From Cycas panzhihuaensis (lineage: Eukaryota > Cycadophyta): a stretch of 64,000 bases of DNA. Both the position numbers and the translations under genes were made by a program. The stretch covers positions 29,829,741 to 29,893,740 of the forward strand of contig CM041465.1 of assembly GCA_023213395.1 (NCBI GenBank), read 5' to 3'. The notes beneath the pieces are model-generated. The model was given only the letters and a program-made list of their open reading frames with translations. It was not told the origin of the DNA and did not search any database. Shown piece after piece: positions 49,301-61,358 of the stretch. Each line of letters opens with the position of its first letter. The first letter of the stretch is position 1.

Positions 49301-50342
49301 AACCAGGAATATGACTCACATCAGAGATAGTTTTAATCATTTCATCCCTAAATCAAACTTTCACCCTCCCATGACCCACAATTTTATATGGGTAATGATC
49401 CCCAAGAAATACCTCACCTCTATCAATCCTTGTGTATTCACAAAACTAGTCCCTATGGAAAATAAAATGAAGTGAAGCACCAAAGTCAATTAACCAAGAC
49501 TCAATATTTAAGAATTTACTTGAGGTTGCCAAATAAACATCACCACCAGCTTCATCTGAGACTTTTGTTACTGTGGAAGAAGTAGCTTCAGGTGACTTTC
49601 CCTTGTTAACCTTGACTCAACACTAGCTCTTCATATGGCCAGCCTTCCTATATCTCTAACATACCAAAGGTCCTCTACCTAGAGATTTGGATTTTCCTCT
49701 AGATTTTGGTCATATGTTCTTGGGCCTTTGTTGGTTACAATCCAATGTTTGACCTATCACCACTAATGCTTCTTTTGAATAATCCTTAGAAGATTTTTAC
49801 CTTGTCTCTTTTGATAGCAGAGCAGCAATAACATCATCAAATTTTAGGGTGGTAGTAGCCATGCTGCTAATCATCATCACAAGATTATCTAGGAATCAGG
49901 AAGCAAACATAATAGGATAATACACTTGTCTTCTTTAGATATTGTTACCTCAACTGAAACAAGCTAGCTCACCACAGTATTAAATGTAGTGATATGATCT
50001 ACAACTGTATCTCTACCACTCATCCTAAGTGAATACAGATTTTTCTGATAAAATAGCTTATTAACTAGGGACTTTGTCTGATATAATGCCTTTAACTTTC
50101 TCCATAGATCTTTGGCCATAGGCTCTATGGCAACATTCAATAACACCATGTCTAAAAGGCATAACCTTATTGAACTAATTGCTTTTCGATCAAGCTTATT
50201 CTAGTCTTCATCACCCATAGTTGCAACCCTTGTTCCTACTCCATTGATCCTTCTCGACGAGGATATCTTCAATCTTTATCTTCCATAGCTTAAAGTTCTG
50301 GCCATCAAACTTTTTAGTCTCCATCTTTGTAGTGCTTGCCAT
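46400..50342 (-). pseudogene. Element D gag-pol (copia)
   Basis: Minus strand. An ATG at 50342 gives 'MASTTKMETKKFDGQNFKLW', then gag ('LWRKLKALYQTKSLVNKLF', 50060-50120). The protease region is near 49450. GAG-pre-integrase reads 'LWHQRLGLIGEKVLHDLF' (49070). The integrase has '[20 protein letters not shown]' (48770-48830) and '[14 protein letters not shown]', with Asp changed to Asn in the D-N-G-G motif. Also seen are 'MNRTLLERSRSMLSATGLEK', an acidic linker (48080-48190), and RT with 'NKWIFKKKFQVDGTVEKYKA' (47740-47810). The catalytic box reads YVDE instead of YVDD (47352-47363). RNase H follows (46662-46940). Stops are relatively few, so this is among the better preserved copies, but it is still dead. 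Confidence 0.9.
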
Positions 50343-50411
50343 GATCTTCACACTCAAGTTCACCGCATACGGCTCCCACTTATCAAATGACTTCTCACAG
50401 AAATAAAACCC

Positions 50412-50426
50412 TTAGCTCTAATACTA
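50412..50426 (-). other. Element D primer binding site
   Basis: The minus strand reads about AGTATTAGAGCTAA just inside the 5' LTR; a tRNA-Met type site with changes. Confidence 0.65.
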
Positions 50427-50428
50427 AT

Positions 50429-50532
50429 TGAAGAGAAAATATAACTGCATAAGCAATGTGATAATAGAACTCTAAATCATGCAAAAAAAAAATAACATAA
50501 ACAAATCAAGCACTCAACAAAGAACACCAGGA
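50429..50532 (-). repeat. Element D 5' LTR, inner part
   Basis: Begins TGAAGAG on the plus strand and is cut by C after CAGGA (50528-50532). It continues at 58182. Confidence 0.9.
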
Positions 50533-50844
50533 TGAAAGAGGTTAAAGTATCAAGGTCATTTGTGTAGATTAATTATATGACCTTAGGATATATTGTTAGC
50601 ATTAGTCTCTTAATGAAATGTACTTTATATGCATTTAAATGTAATTTCAGGTTTATGTCATTAGGCGAGAAAATCCTAACCCTAATGCTCACCCTCAATA
50701 ATAAAAGGTGAAATCTCAAGGAGGGAGTCATTATTTATTCTCACTTCTAAGCTTGCTCTCATATCTTGTTTCATCTTCTTTTTCATTCTCCATTGCAATT
50801 ATGTGCATGTGAGTGATTTATCTCCTAGATCCATCCTTCATTCA
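50533..50844 (+). repeat. Element C 5' LTR
   Basis: TGAAAGAGG...CCTTCATTCA. Confidence 0.95.
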
Positions 50845-50846
50845 TG

Positions 50847-50858
50847 TGGTATCAGAGC
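50847..50858 (+). other. Element C primer binding site
   Basis: TGGTATCAGAGC, two bases after the LTR, an exact tRNA-Met type match. Confidence 0.92.
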
Positions 50859-52834
50859 TAAAAGGGGATCTATTCACTCCATTCCACTTGCTTGGAGTCA
50901 TTTTACCTCTCCTTCACCTTCAATGTGAAGTATTAAGAGTGCATTCATTATTTTTTAACATTTTGAGAGCTTAAAATTATAGTATTTTATATGCTGCTAC
51001 TTTTTCCATGTGTGAAAAAATTCAGAGATGAAGAATACAGGTTTTTGAAGCCGTTCAACTGTTAGAATAGTCCCAGAAGCATTAAAGGCCCAAAATTTCA
51101 TAAAAATTTGACCATCTCGTAATTTGATGAAATTTGGCATGCAAGGTTGTCTTGACTAGAGGATTATTTTTGTCTTCTGAAGAAACTTCGTATTCAGCCT
51201 GAAACAGTGAGTTTTAGCTATGACAAAAGAGTAAATTTTGTGTATAAGTCATTTAAAGTACTTTTCCTAATGAAATCCTTTAATTATAAGCTGAAGATCT
51301 GAAAGTTTTACTAAGGGGTCTATTAGATTTATGTATTAAGATAATTTTAAGATAAATCTCATCAAATTTCATCCACTAGTTAGTGAAATCTATGCAGTTT
51401 TCTCATGGTTGCTGATTTTGCCTACTCCACCCCACAAAGGACCTTGCAAGGGCATTTCAGGTAATGTTTTGGCAGATTTTGTAGATCGTATAGAAGGAAA
51501 AGTTAATGTATGTGTAAAAACATAACTTTTGACATATTGAAGTTTAGATTCTAAGATAGTTGATCTGGCATGATTTTACTTTAGTGCATTTTTGGGCAAA
51601 AAAGTTTATGTGCCTTTTCTAAAATCTGACTTCACAAATCTATCAGAAACGACATTCCAAATACTTTTTCCTTCTATCATAGATTTAGATTTCATCATTT
51701 AGGCCTTCATATTTGTAATTTTTAAAAATTTACCCATTTATCATTATTTATAAATTTTGTGAAAAAAATTATAAAATAGGGTAAAATAGCATGCATATAG
51801 ATTTAGAAAAATCATCATTTTAGCGGAAAGTTGATCCACTTTTTAGTCCATTGTGGCTTTTGTATCAAAACTTCCAAAATCATATTTAGAAACATTGTAT
51901 TAAAGCAAGGGAAACCTTAGATCAGAAGCAACATCTGGTTACCCTACTAAATCTAGTATGCTTTTCTATTTGCACACATAGTATAAAGCATCACAAAAGC
52001 AGCAACAACAATAAAATATAAAAAAATTAGCAACAATAATAAAGCATCACAAAAGCAGCAACAACAACAAAGTAAGCACATTTGTCAAGTTTCTATTTCA
52101 GTTTTCAGTTATACAGAAACATCTTACACTATTCCTAGAAGGAATCTCATCTGTATGATCTATACCGCCATTTCTTGACTTGTGCACACACTCGCCTTGG
52201 TTGAAATAGACCAAGGTTGGCTAAAGTCTATGCCCTAAGGGAGGTATGAGTTTCATATTGGGTCTGGTCTTAACCAGAATAGTGGTGGAGGGACAGGTTA
52301 GCCATACCTACAGCCTCCAATCAAGGATAATCCTGATAACCACCAAGGAAAACTGAAAACCTTAATGCAAGATTAAAATTAACTTAGTCCAATATCTGTC
52401 ATAGCCATGGGATACACAATACCATTTGACTCTTTAGAGGAGATATATAGTTGCTCATTGGTGAACTGGGTGAGGACTGGGAGTACCTGGGCTCCACTGT
52501 GACTTGGTTTTCATCACCAAGCACAGGTATGAGTATCACGAGTGAAGGCCCTAATCGTATACTAGAAGCCTTAGGCATCGAAACCTCACCTACATTTGGA
52601 CATAAGTGAGAGGTTAGTGGCATGACACATCACCACTCTTTGTCAGCTCTACATTAGGCCTCATTCTTGCATCATTACTTATATTTATTTTTTATATAAT
52701 TATTGAAAAATAGTTAATCATTACTTTCTTCTCATCATAATAATCATTTCTACATCCTTGTTGTGCCAGGTGTACTAGCCATATGTGTCAGTGACACATA
52801 CTTCTATCATCTCTTCTACTTCTTCATCATCACC
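50859..52834 (+). other. Element C long untranslated leader
   Basis: Two kilobases without a gene. The block 52180-52660 is conserved with E and F; the upstream 1.3 kb is not obviously alike. It includes a local repeat of 'cacaaaagcagcaacaacaa' near 51992 and 52048. Confidence 0.75.
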
Positions 52835-53815
52835 ATGTCATCTTAATTTAAGCAAAATGTTAACTGCATATTAAAAGGCAAAGAAAATTAGGATATATGG
52901 TACACTAGAATTAAAAATATTGCAAAGTATGAAGGCCTTTAAAGAGACCACCTATAGCCCACACCCAAAGATACCAAAGAATCTGGCCATAACAAATGCC
53001 CAAAGTGGATCCGCCCCAACAGCTCCTATAGATGTTGCATCTAAACTACAATGGGAGATAGATGATAAAATGATTTGTGCAGGAATTTTGTTGGTCATTG
53101 ATCACTCCTTGCATAACTTGAAATACGAAGAGGAACATGATACAACCTCAAAGGTCCTAGAAGTTCTTAGAAATAACTTTGATACAAAGTCAAATTTAGA
53201 ATTTGTTCATCTTGTTTTGAAAATGAACAACTTAAAAATGCAGAAAGGATGAGCTCATGAGATAATAAATTTCCTTTGACCAATCAAACAAGCAATTGAC
53301 AAAGACTTTAAGACCTAATGCATCACTTGAACATTTTTAATCCAGTCATGTTTACATATCCCTGATTATAAAAACCTACTTGGAAGTCTTCAATCTAGTG
53401 GAACATTAAAGACACTTAACTTTGAAGCACTTGCCAAGAAATTCATAGAATTTGACAAGACCTTTAATACAAACTTTGTAGCCTCTGACTCTCTTCCTAA
53501 TGTAGCCTTTAAGGTAGAAGAAGAAGTTTTCTACACAAAAAATCAAGGTCCCTCTCGTGGCAAAGGAAATAACTTAGCAAGAGGAAGAGGAAGAAATATG
53601 GAAAATCATCCACAAGGTCAATCAGACCCTTAATCACAACCTCAACAGTTTCAAGGCCAAGGTCCACCTAAATAAAGAGCAAGACAGTCAGGCCAAACTA
53701 GTACTTCTTTAGGGACTAGTAATCAAACTATTATGTGTGATCGATGTAACCATAAAGGACACTTAGCAAAAGATTACAGAACTACCACTTATAAGTTGGC
53801 TAAGTTCTAACCAAA
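52835..53815 (+). pseudogene. Element C gag (copia)
   Basis: The ATG at 52835 has the same context as E and F, but the fourth codon is TAA where the relatives have CAA. The frame continues 'ILKGKEN', then 'WEIDDKMICAGILLVIDHSL' and 'TTSKVLEVLRNNFDTKSNLE' (53040-53220), a shift, 'TLNFEALAKKFIEFDKTF' (53415), an Arg/Gly-rich RNA-binding stretch, and a zinc knuckle 'MCDRCNHKGHLAKDY' (53733) whose last Cys is Tyr. Role: coat protein of the particle. Multiple stops make it non-functional. Confidence 0.88.
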
Positions 53816-53989
53816 ACATGGAGCTCACAATGTTGAAGAAACTTGTGAAGAATCCTTTAGTGGTGCAGGTTTTGTACAAGAACACATTCAAAGAATTGAG
53901 GAATCTTCAATATCAAATACCATTGACCAACCAAAGAGATTCTTTGAAGCTCAGTGTGGATATATCACTTGTGAATTCCCTTCACCAAT

Positions 53990-56900
53990 GCCAAGCTCTA
54001 TTGGAATTTCCAATAGTGTGGCTTCAATCGATGGATAGTGGATCATGGACACAAGAGCAACTCAACATATGACATGCAATCGTAGTCTATATCAAACATT
54101 TGACTCAAATGTTCATAGAGTTATTCATATGGCTGGTAAATCACAACAACCTATTGAAGGAATTGGCAACATTCACCTGAAACTCCTAAGCTTAGAAGTT
54201 TTTATATTACTTGATGTCTTATACATACCCAATCTCAAATAAAACCTACTCTCTTTATCCACACTTGTTTCTCGTGGATTTGATCTGAGTGTAACTATAA
54301 ATGACCAAACTCTTAAGGTTATTCACCCTCCAACTAATCAGGTAGTTTTGATTGGACATCTCTCTAGTAAACTCTTTCGACTAAATGACTCTCCATCTTC
54401 TGAAGCCCATTGTGCCCAAAGCCCTTGTGCCAATGAAGAATTTGTATTTAATTCCATCTTGACCCATCCAACGTTGTCACATGAATCTCTTTGGCATACT
54501 TGTATGGGCCATGTTCACATTGATGGACTTAGAGATCTTTCTAACACTCTTCCAAACCTTCTAAAGTTTTCCTCTAAGCCCTTTAAATGTGAAGCTTGTA
54601 TCATTGCCAAATCTCATCGATAACCCTTTCTCAAAAGTTAGTGGAAATCGAGCCATTTATTACAATTGGTACACTTTGATCTATGTAGGCCAATGCCCAT
54701 TCCTTCACTGAAGGGCAAGCTATATTACATTTCTTTTATTGATGATTTCACTAGAAAAGTATGGGTAGCTTTTCTACACAAGAAAGATGAAGCATTCCGT
54801 ATATTTAAGGAATTCAAAGCCCTCACTGAAAAAGAGTCAGGTTATCAACTCAAATGTCTTCGAACTGATAATGGTGGCGAATATACCTCACATGAGTTTG
54901 AAAGCTACCTTCGAGATAATGGCATTAAGCATCAAACAACAGTAGCAGGTACCCCATAGCAAAATTAAGGTGCCAAGCACATGAACAAGACAATCATGAA
55001 CATGGCTCGTGCTATGTTAATATATAAAAATATACCTACCTATTTATGGGCTGAAGTAATATGGATAATTGTTTATTATATCAATGTTGTTAGCCTATCA
55101 AAGGAAGCATAATTACCTAATGAAAAGTGGTCAGGACAAGCCCCCATTATTCACTACTTTAAAATTTTTGGCTCTACATGCTATGCCCATATTTTGGATG
55201 CAGATCAAAATAAACTCCAGCCAAGGGGACTTAAAGGAATCTTTGTTAGATACCCTATGGATAAGAAAGGGTATAAGGTCTTCATACCTTCACAACAAAA
55301 AATCATCATTACCAGAGATGTCATTTTTGTGGAGATAGGGGATTAGTTATTTAAATTAGACTCCATAGTACCCTCACGCTGCTATAATAATATTATCAAG
55401 TATGATGTTCAGATTCTAAAAGTTTTTTGGGAGGGGGAAACATAAATTACTCCAAATGTTGCAAGCTAACAATAGAGCCTTGGAGGATACAAGTTGTGAC
55501 TCTAAACTAATGAGTGCATATCTAGCACCATCTTTTGAAGATAACAGAGTTGACAAAGGCAAAGCCATTATAGAAGAACCATCCTCTCTACCTTCAGTTG
55601 ACAAAGGCAAAATAGTTGTAGAATGACCATCTTCCTCAGGCACATCAACATCCTCCTCAAAAAATAATCATTTTAACGAACATGATGAGAACCAAGAAGT
55701 TGGGGAAATCAGAACATCATTCCTAACTCAAGGATCTCGAAAAGCCCACCAACTCAATAAGGACATACGACCAAATGAGGTGGGAAAAACTAGCACTTGA
55801 AGTACCCATAGAGCAAGGATGTAAGAATCATTATATACTGAGCTTGAACCAGCGGAATTACACCTTACTCTTAATGAAGAGCCCTTAACGTACCAAGAAG
55901 ATATAAAGCATACAGCTTGGAGAAACGCCATGAACGAAGAGTACCAATCTCTTATCAAGAACGATACATAGAAGCTCGTTGATCTACCACTTGGCAGAAA
56001 GGTAATTCAAAATAAATGGGTGTTCAAAAATAAATATAGATCATACAACACCCTTGAAAAACACAAGGCAAGGTTGGTAGCTAAAGGATTTACACAAAGG
56101 AAAGGCATCGACTACACTGAAGTCTTTACACCTACAACTAAGTGGCCTACAATTAGAACTCTTGTGGCCTTGGCTGCTTAAAAGGGTTGGAAAATCCACC
56201 AACTTGATATTAAAACTGTGTTTCTCAATGGAGATATTGAAGAAGAAATTTACATGGCTCAGCCTGAAGGATATAAGATCGAAGGTCAAGAGCATAAGGT
56301 TTGCAGGCTCAGAAAGTCCTTGTATGGCCTTAAACAAGCCCCTTGCACTTGGTTTGCCAAGTTGTCTAAAAGGATGAGGCAACTTGGATATGAGGTTTGT
56401 GACTATCAAGATATTGATGCAACGTTGTTCATCAAGCACCATAAGGATAAAGTCACTTATCTCATAATCTTTGTGGATGACATGCTAGTAACGTGTAATA
56501 GTGAACAGGAAATAAGGCAGCTGAAAAAGGACCTTGGAAAAATGTTCGAATTGTCTGACCTCAGTTTGATGAAATATTACTTGGGAATTGAAGTAACACA
56601 AAAGAATAGAAAAGTTTTCCTCTCCCAAGAAAAATACATCAATGATCTTCTAACTAAGTTTCATTTAGAAGATGCTCAACTAGTGATGTTACCTATGGAT
56701 CCTAACACCAAACTCTCAGCTGAAGGTGACACTAGGGAGGCAGACACAACACTCTATAGGAAACTTATAGGTAATCTCATCTACACTACCAATACAAGGT
56801 TATATATTATACACTCTATTAGCATTCTTACTCGTTACATGATAAATCCTAAGCAGAATCATTGGCAGGTAGCAGTGCGAATGTTGAGATACCTTAAGAC

Positions 56901-57376
56901 AACCAGCAAATATGGTTTATTATATGAGCCTAATTCAGACTTCAAGCTTTCATCATACACATACTTAGACTTTGCAGCAAATAAAGATATAGGAAGATCT
57001 ACATCTGGGTATGTAACATTTCTTAAAACAACACCAATATCATAGAGATCCGATGATGTAAGATAGTTCTGATTCAATCTAGAAGCTAATACATTGTTGC
57101 TTCTGAGACCAGTAAAGAGGTGATATGGCTGAGAAAATTATTGGAAACATTGAATATCACCCAAATAAGTCCTACGAGTCTTCATGTAGATAATTAATCA
57201 GCAATTTACATGGCAAAAAATTCTATATTTTATGATCGTACCAAACACATAAATATGAAAGTCCACAAGATTAGGGAACTTGTTCATGACGGCACAATTC
57301 AATTAGATTACTGCCCCACAGTAGATCAAGTGGCTGATATCTTCATCAAACCACTGCAAAAGGTGAAGTTTGAATA
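53990..57376 (+). pseudogene. Element C pol (protease, integrase, RT, RNase H)
   Basis: The protease reads 'WIMDTRATQHMTCNRSLYQT' (54042), with Gly of Asp-Thr-Gly replaced by Arg. GAG-pre-integrase reads 'LWHTCMGHVHIDGLRDLSNT' (54490). The integrase reads 'YYISFIDDFTRKVWVAFLHK' (54725) and 'LRTDNGGEYTSHEFESYLRD' (54858), where the catalytic Asp is kept. An open RT segment of 275 codons (56218-57045) includes 'SLYGLKQAPCTWFAKLSKRM', the FVDD box at 56470-56481, and 'YYLGIEVTQKNRKVFLSQEK'. RNase H runs to 57376, where a Gln codon has become TAG. This is the longest intact RT stretch in the window, but upstream stops remain. Confidence 0.92.
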
Positions 57377-57419
57377 GTTTCGAAGGCAGCTCGTCCTTAG
57401 GGCCTCCATTTTCGATTGA

Positions 57420-57850
57420 TCAAAGAAGATGGTAACAGAATCATCATACTCTATTCTATTCATGAAATCCCTTGTGGGCATGAAAGAATAAGAGTAAGTC
57501 TCTGCTCTATCCTCTTTGTGAAAACCCAATATGGGCACAGAAGGATAAGGGTTGTACTTGTTTTGGAAAATCAGAACCTGTGAAAACCCAAAAGGGCATA
57601 GGGGATGACCAAACAATATATGGAGACTTAGCAGATTAAGCTACACATTTAAGCTGCTTGGCTATCAAGCTACATTAAAGAGCCACCTTAGCCATTTTGA
57701 TTTATAAAAGGGGCTATATATCTTAGAAAGTTCATGGGTTTTTATTCCCCATGAGGGTTTTCCCACAAAAGTGTCATTTAGAATTTCAATGTAATAATGA
57801 AGCTCAAATGAAAACCTCATAGAATAGATTTTTTGAAATGATCTTCCACC
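57420..57850 (+). other. Element C 3' region with three CCC-N4-GGGC type motifs
   Basis: Motifs CCC-TTGT-GGGC (near 57469), CCC-AATAT-GGGC (near 57526) and CCC-AAAA-GGGC (near 57588) are spaced about 60 bp apart, in the same order as in E and B. No frame covers them. Confidence 0.8.
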
Positions 57851-57853
57851 ATT

Positions 57854-57864
57854 AAGGGGAGGAT
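57854..57864 (+). other. Element C polypurine tract
   Basis: AAGGGGAGGAT before the LTR start TGAAAG. Confidence 0.88.
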
Positions 57865-58176
57865 TGAAAGAGGTTAATGTATCAAGGTCATTTGTGTAGA
57901 TTAATTATGTAACCTTAGGATATATTATTAGCATTAGTCTCTTAATGAAATGTACTTTATATGCATTTAGATGTAATTTCGGGTTCATGTCATTAGGCAA
58001 TAAAATCCTAACCCTAATGCTTACCCTCAATAATTAAAGGTAAAATCTCAAGGAGGGAGTCATTATTCATTTTCACCTCCAAGCTTGCTCTCATATCTTG
58101 TTTCATCTTCTTTTTCATTCTCCATTGCCATTGTGTGCATGTAAGTGATTTATCTCCTAGATCCATCCTTCCTTCA
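57865..58176 (+). repeat. Element C 3' LTR
   Basis: Partner of 50533-50844; ends CCTTCCTTCA. Confidence 0.95.
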
Positions 58177-58181
58177 TAGGA

Positions 58182-58570
58182 GATTCAGGTCTAAGCATAG
58201 ACCTTTTATTAATTTGAGCAACAGCTAAAGAATTATAGAGATGAAAGCCCCATCTCTTCTCCTTGACTCATCTACTATATCATCTTACATATACCATTAT
58301 ATAGGAATATATAGACATAACATTACAAGATACTACCTTGCAGTTTTACAATACAATGGGCATAAACTATAGGCTGATAAAAGACCCCCATAAGACACCC
58401 AAATTTTTTTCTCGATGGCTCCCACCCCTGAACCCCTGTTTGGGGGAGGTGTTGACTACCCAAACCCCCTAATCGGGGGCCCTACAATGGGTCCCCATAC
58501 CCCCACAAAGAGGCTTAAGTATAATACCTATACCCATGTAACACATGAAAAGTGTTCAACATATCTAACA
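58182..58570 (-). repeat. Element D 5' LTR, outer part
   Basis: Continues the D LTR after C. It ends ATATCTAACA, followed by the target duplication AATAT. Confidence 0.9.
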
Positions 58571-58575
58571 AATAT

Positions 58576-60540
58576 TTGGTTATGATACTTATACTTTTAC
58601 TAATAAAAGTAAGCCTACTAAATTAGACCTAAAATTTAAAAGATACATCTTTGTTGGGTATGGCGATAAGGATGGATTTAAGAGATGCAGGTTGAGGGAT
58701 CCTACTACTCACAAAATCATCACTAATAAAGATGTGGTATTTGATTAATCTCCTTTTCTAAAATTAGACATTATAAAATTTGAAATAAAATAAGAGTAGA
58801 AAATAGAGAATCAATAGGTTAAGTTTAAAACCTAGCCATCTTTAGAAGTAGAAAAGAAGGAAATTTTTTTTTACAATGAACTTGCATAAGAAATACAAGA
58901 ATATGAGGACACTTCTCAACCATCTCTAAGAAGATCTATACAGGTCATTCATCCTCCTAAATGGTACAGTCCAACTAGTTCTATTTCTTTAATTTCTAAT
59001 TATGGAAAACCTACTTGTTATGAGGAAGTAATTGATGATGTCCATAATATAAAGTAGATAAGGGTTATACATGAAGAAATGGGTTCCTTCAAGAAGAAGA
59101 TCTCATGGGACCTAGTAAAACTTCCATAAGGTAGGAAAATTATTGGTTGTAAGTGGGTCTATAAAATGAAAATAAATGTTGATGGAAAAGTTGATAAATA
59201 AAGGGCAAGATTAGTGGCAAAAGATTTTGCACAAAAAGTACGTATAGATTTCCATGAAATCTTCTCACCAATCATTAAGCTTGTTTCTATTTAGGTTCTG
59301 TTAGCATTAATGGGTTTACTTAATTTAGAGTTAGAGCAATTAGATGTTAAAACAATATTTCTATATGAAGATTTAGAAGAGGAAATATATATAGAACAAC
59401 CAAAAGGTTTTATACAGGATGGCAAGAATAGATTTATTTGCAAGTTCAAGAAATCTTTGTATGGCCTAAAGTAATCACTTAGGCAATGGTACAAAAAGTT
59501 TGATTCTTTCATGGAGAGCCAAAATTTTAAATGAAATGAATATAACTATTATGTTTATTTTAAAGCCTTAGATAATAGTTTATTCATCATTTTGGTATTA
59601 TATATTAATGACGTACTTATGGCAAGAAAAAGTATGGTAGAAATCAATAGGTTAAAGGTTTAATTTGCTAGGATGTTCGATATAAAGGATCTCAAAGTAG
59701 TAAAATAAATCTTAGGCATAGAGACAAGAAGAATGGTAAGTTTTGGTTATCACAACAGAAATATATGGAGAAGATACTAACTAGATTTGGTATAATGAAT
59801 ATAAAACCTATTAGTATCTAGTTTGCTTCTCATTTTAAGTTTTCTTCAAGTTTGAGTCCTAGTTCTATAGAAGAAAATGAATATATATCTCATGTACCTT
59901 ATGTTAATGCAGTGGAAAGCTTAATATATGCCATAGTATGTACAAGACCTAATATTTTACATGCACTCAGTGTGGTTCGTAGATATATGAAAAATCTAGG
60001 CAAAGAGTATTGGACGAAAGTAAAATGGGTGCTTTAGTATTTAGGAGGCACAAGTAACTATTACATCATAGGTAATTCAGTTTATGGATATGTGGATTTA
60101 GATTTGGCAAGGGACTTGGATAAAAGAAGATCAACTTCAAGTTATGTGTTTACTCTTGTAAATGGTACAGTTAGTTGGATGTCTAAACTTCAAAGCTCAA
60201 TTACTTTATCAACTATAAAGCTAAGTATATTACTATTGCACATGCTTGTAAGGAGGTAATTTGGTTGCAGGGTCTATTGGGTAAGCTTGGAAGGGTATAG
60301 GATAAGGTAAAGGTATTTTGTAATAGTCAAAGTTCCATTTACTTAGTTAAAAAGCTAGCTTATCATAACAGGACATAGCACATTATAATAAAATATTATT
60401 TTATGAGACAGGTTGTTGAAGTAGATGGAGTAGCACTTGAGAAAGCTCATATAAACTAAAATTGTACAGATATGTTCACCTAATTGGTACTACTAGAGAA
60501 GCTCAAATAGTGTTTGGCTTCTCTTGTCTTACAAATAAAG
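58576..60540 (+). pseudogene. Element G body 2 pol, second part (RT and RNase H)
   Basis: Resumes the integrase tail exactly where 45915 stopped ('YTFTNKSKPTKLDLKFKRYI', 58590-58650). The RT follows: 'GCKWVYKMKINVDGKV' (59146), 'LELEQLDVKTIFL' (59325), 'FICKFKKSLYGLK' (59435). The catalytic box has become YIND (59601-59612). RNase H follows (60040-60470), with 'DLDKRRSTSSYVFTLVNGTV'-like sequence. Body 1 retains YVDD at the same position. Many stops. Confidence 0.87.
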
Positions 60541-60592
60541 TGATGAATGGTTCAAGAAAGGTATCAAGTAAAATTATTATCAAGGTAGAGAT

Positions 60593-61167
60593 TGTTGGGT
60601 ATGTGATAGATATGGAGCCCCCCCACAAGTGTCATCAGGAGGTCCATATGGGGCAGTGATAGATATGGAGCCCCCCCTAGTGAGGGTTTAGGGCCAGCAC
60701 TCTCGAAGCAAAAAACTATGGTTCAAAACATATTAAATTTGTAAAGAGAATTTATAAAAGTCATTCATCAAAAAGACCTAGATCTAATGGTTATGATTGA
60801 TGTACCTTCTTATATAACTTAATTTAAGATAATTATATTATATTATATTACATCACATTACATTGTGAGTGGGTAGTTATTAGTTGTTACTGTTGTGAGA
60901 ATTATGTGGTGACTACATGTACAAATCTTTCATTCTTGATTAATAAAGATTGATACCTTTCTTATGTGGATCTTTCCCTAGCACTCTACTAGGGTTTTAC
61001 CATATTATATTTGGTGTATTTAGTAATGTATATGCTTGCGTATGTATGTTGAATGATCTTTGATTTATGTACTTGTACTTAGTTACTATTTTAAATATTA
61101 TTCTTGTTACAAAATAAATAGATCTTGGTAGTTGGTTTTGGTTATTTAGAATCAGGTTTATTCAATA
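60593..61167 (+). repeat. Element G LTR 3
   Basis: 575 bp. The first part is rearranged: about 100 bp present in LTR 1 and 2 is missing, and the phrase 'gtgatagatatggagccccc' occurs twice (60604 and 60657). It ends TTCAATA, followed by AAAAG. Confidence 0.88.
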
Positions 61168-61172
61168 AAAAG

Positions 61173-61314
61173 TACTTTGATACTTCTTCTTAGTATTTAT
61201 TATGTTTTTGCGTAATATGTTCTGAGTGATCTATTTTGTAATAAATATTTAATTATTCTTTTATCTTTTATTTACATTGTATTTATAAGGCTAATTTTTA
61301 GAATATATGCTACA
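61173..61314 (+). repeat. Element A 3' LTR, second part
   Basis: It matches the last 142 positions of the 5' LTR (compare 16606-16748), ending ATGCTACA. This closes element A on the right. Confidence 0.88.
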
Positions 61315-61358
61315 ATAAGCAAGAGGTAGAAAATGGTAAAGCATAACCACCATATTAG

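Larger units (their letters stand above)
50533..58176 (+). mobile_element. Element C: Ty1/copia retrotransposon, innermost layer
   Basis: LTRs 50533-50844 and 57865-58176, both 312 bp, of the type seen in B. Flanks CAGGA (50528-50532) and TAGGA (58177-58181) are the target duplication with one change; uninterrupted D LTRs read 'agattca' across the site. Leader, gag and pol run on the plus strand. It lies inside D, which is inside G, which is inside A. Stops inactivate it despite its being the latest arrival in this stack. Confidence 0.93.
45916..58570 (-). mobile_element. Element D: Ty1/copia retrotransposon split by element C
   Basis: The left (3') LTR is 45916-46328. The right (5') LTR is 50429-50532 continued at 58182-58570. 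Target duplication AATAT lies at 45911-45915 and 58571-58575. On the minus strand a nearly complete gag-pol lies at 46400-50342. Its LTR has a solo relative at 14955-15452. Element C is inserted in the 5' LTR. Confidence 0.9.
31137..61167 (+). mobile_element. Element G: tandem Ty1/copia dimer, LTR-body-LTR-body-LTR
   Basis: Three LTRs in the same orientation (31137-31762; 35757-36092 continued 43690-43998; 60593-61167) separate two gag-pol bodies (31763-35756; 43999-45915 continued 58571-60592). The whole array is flanked by a single target duplication AAAAG (31132-31136 and 61168-61172) and sits in A's 3' LTR, so it entered or formed at one site rather than by two insertions. Element E lies in the middle LTR, element D in the second body. 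All frames are degraded. Confidence 0.88.

Noticed and set aside
52399-52623. Conserved upstream frame in the copia leader
   Set aside because: The minus-strand frame in C and the plus-strand frame in F (63152-63337) do not agree in strand or sequence, so the block is conserved as nucleic acid, not as a protein.
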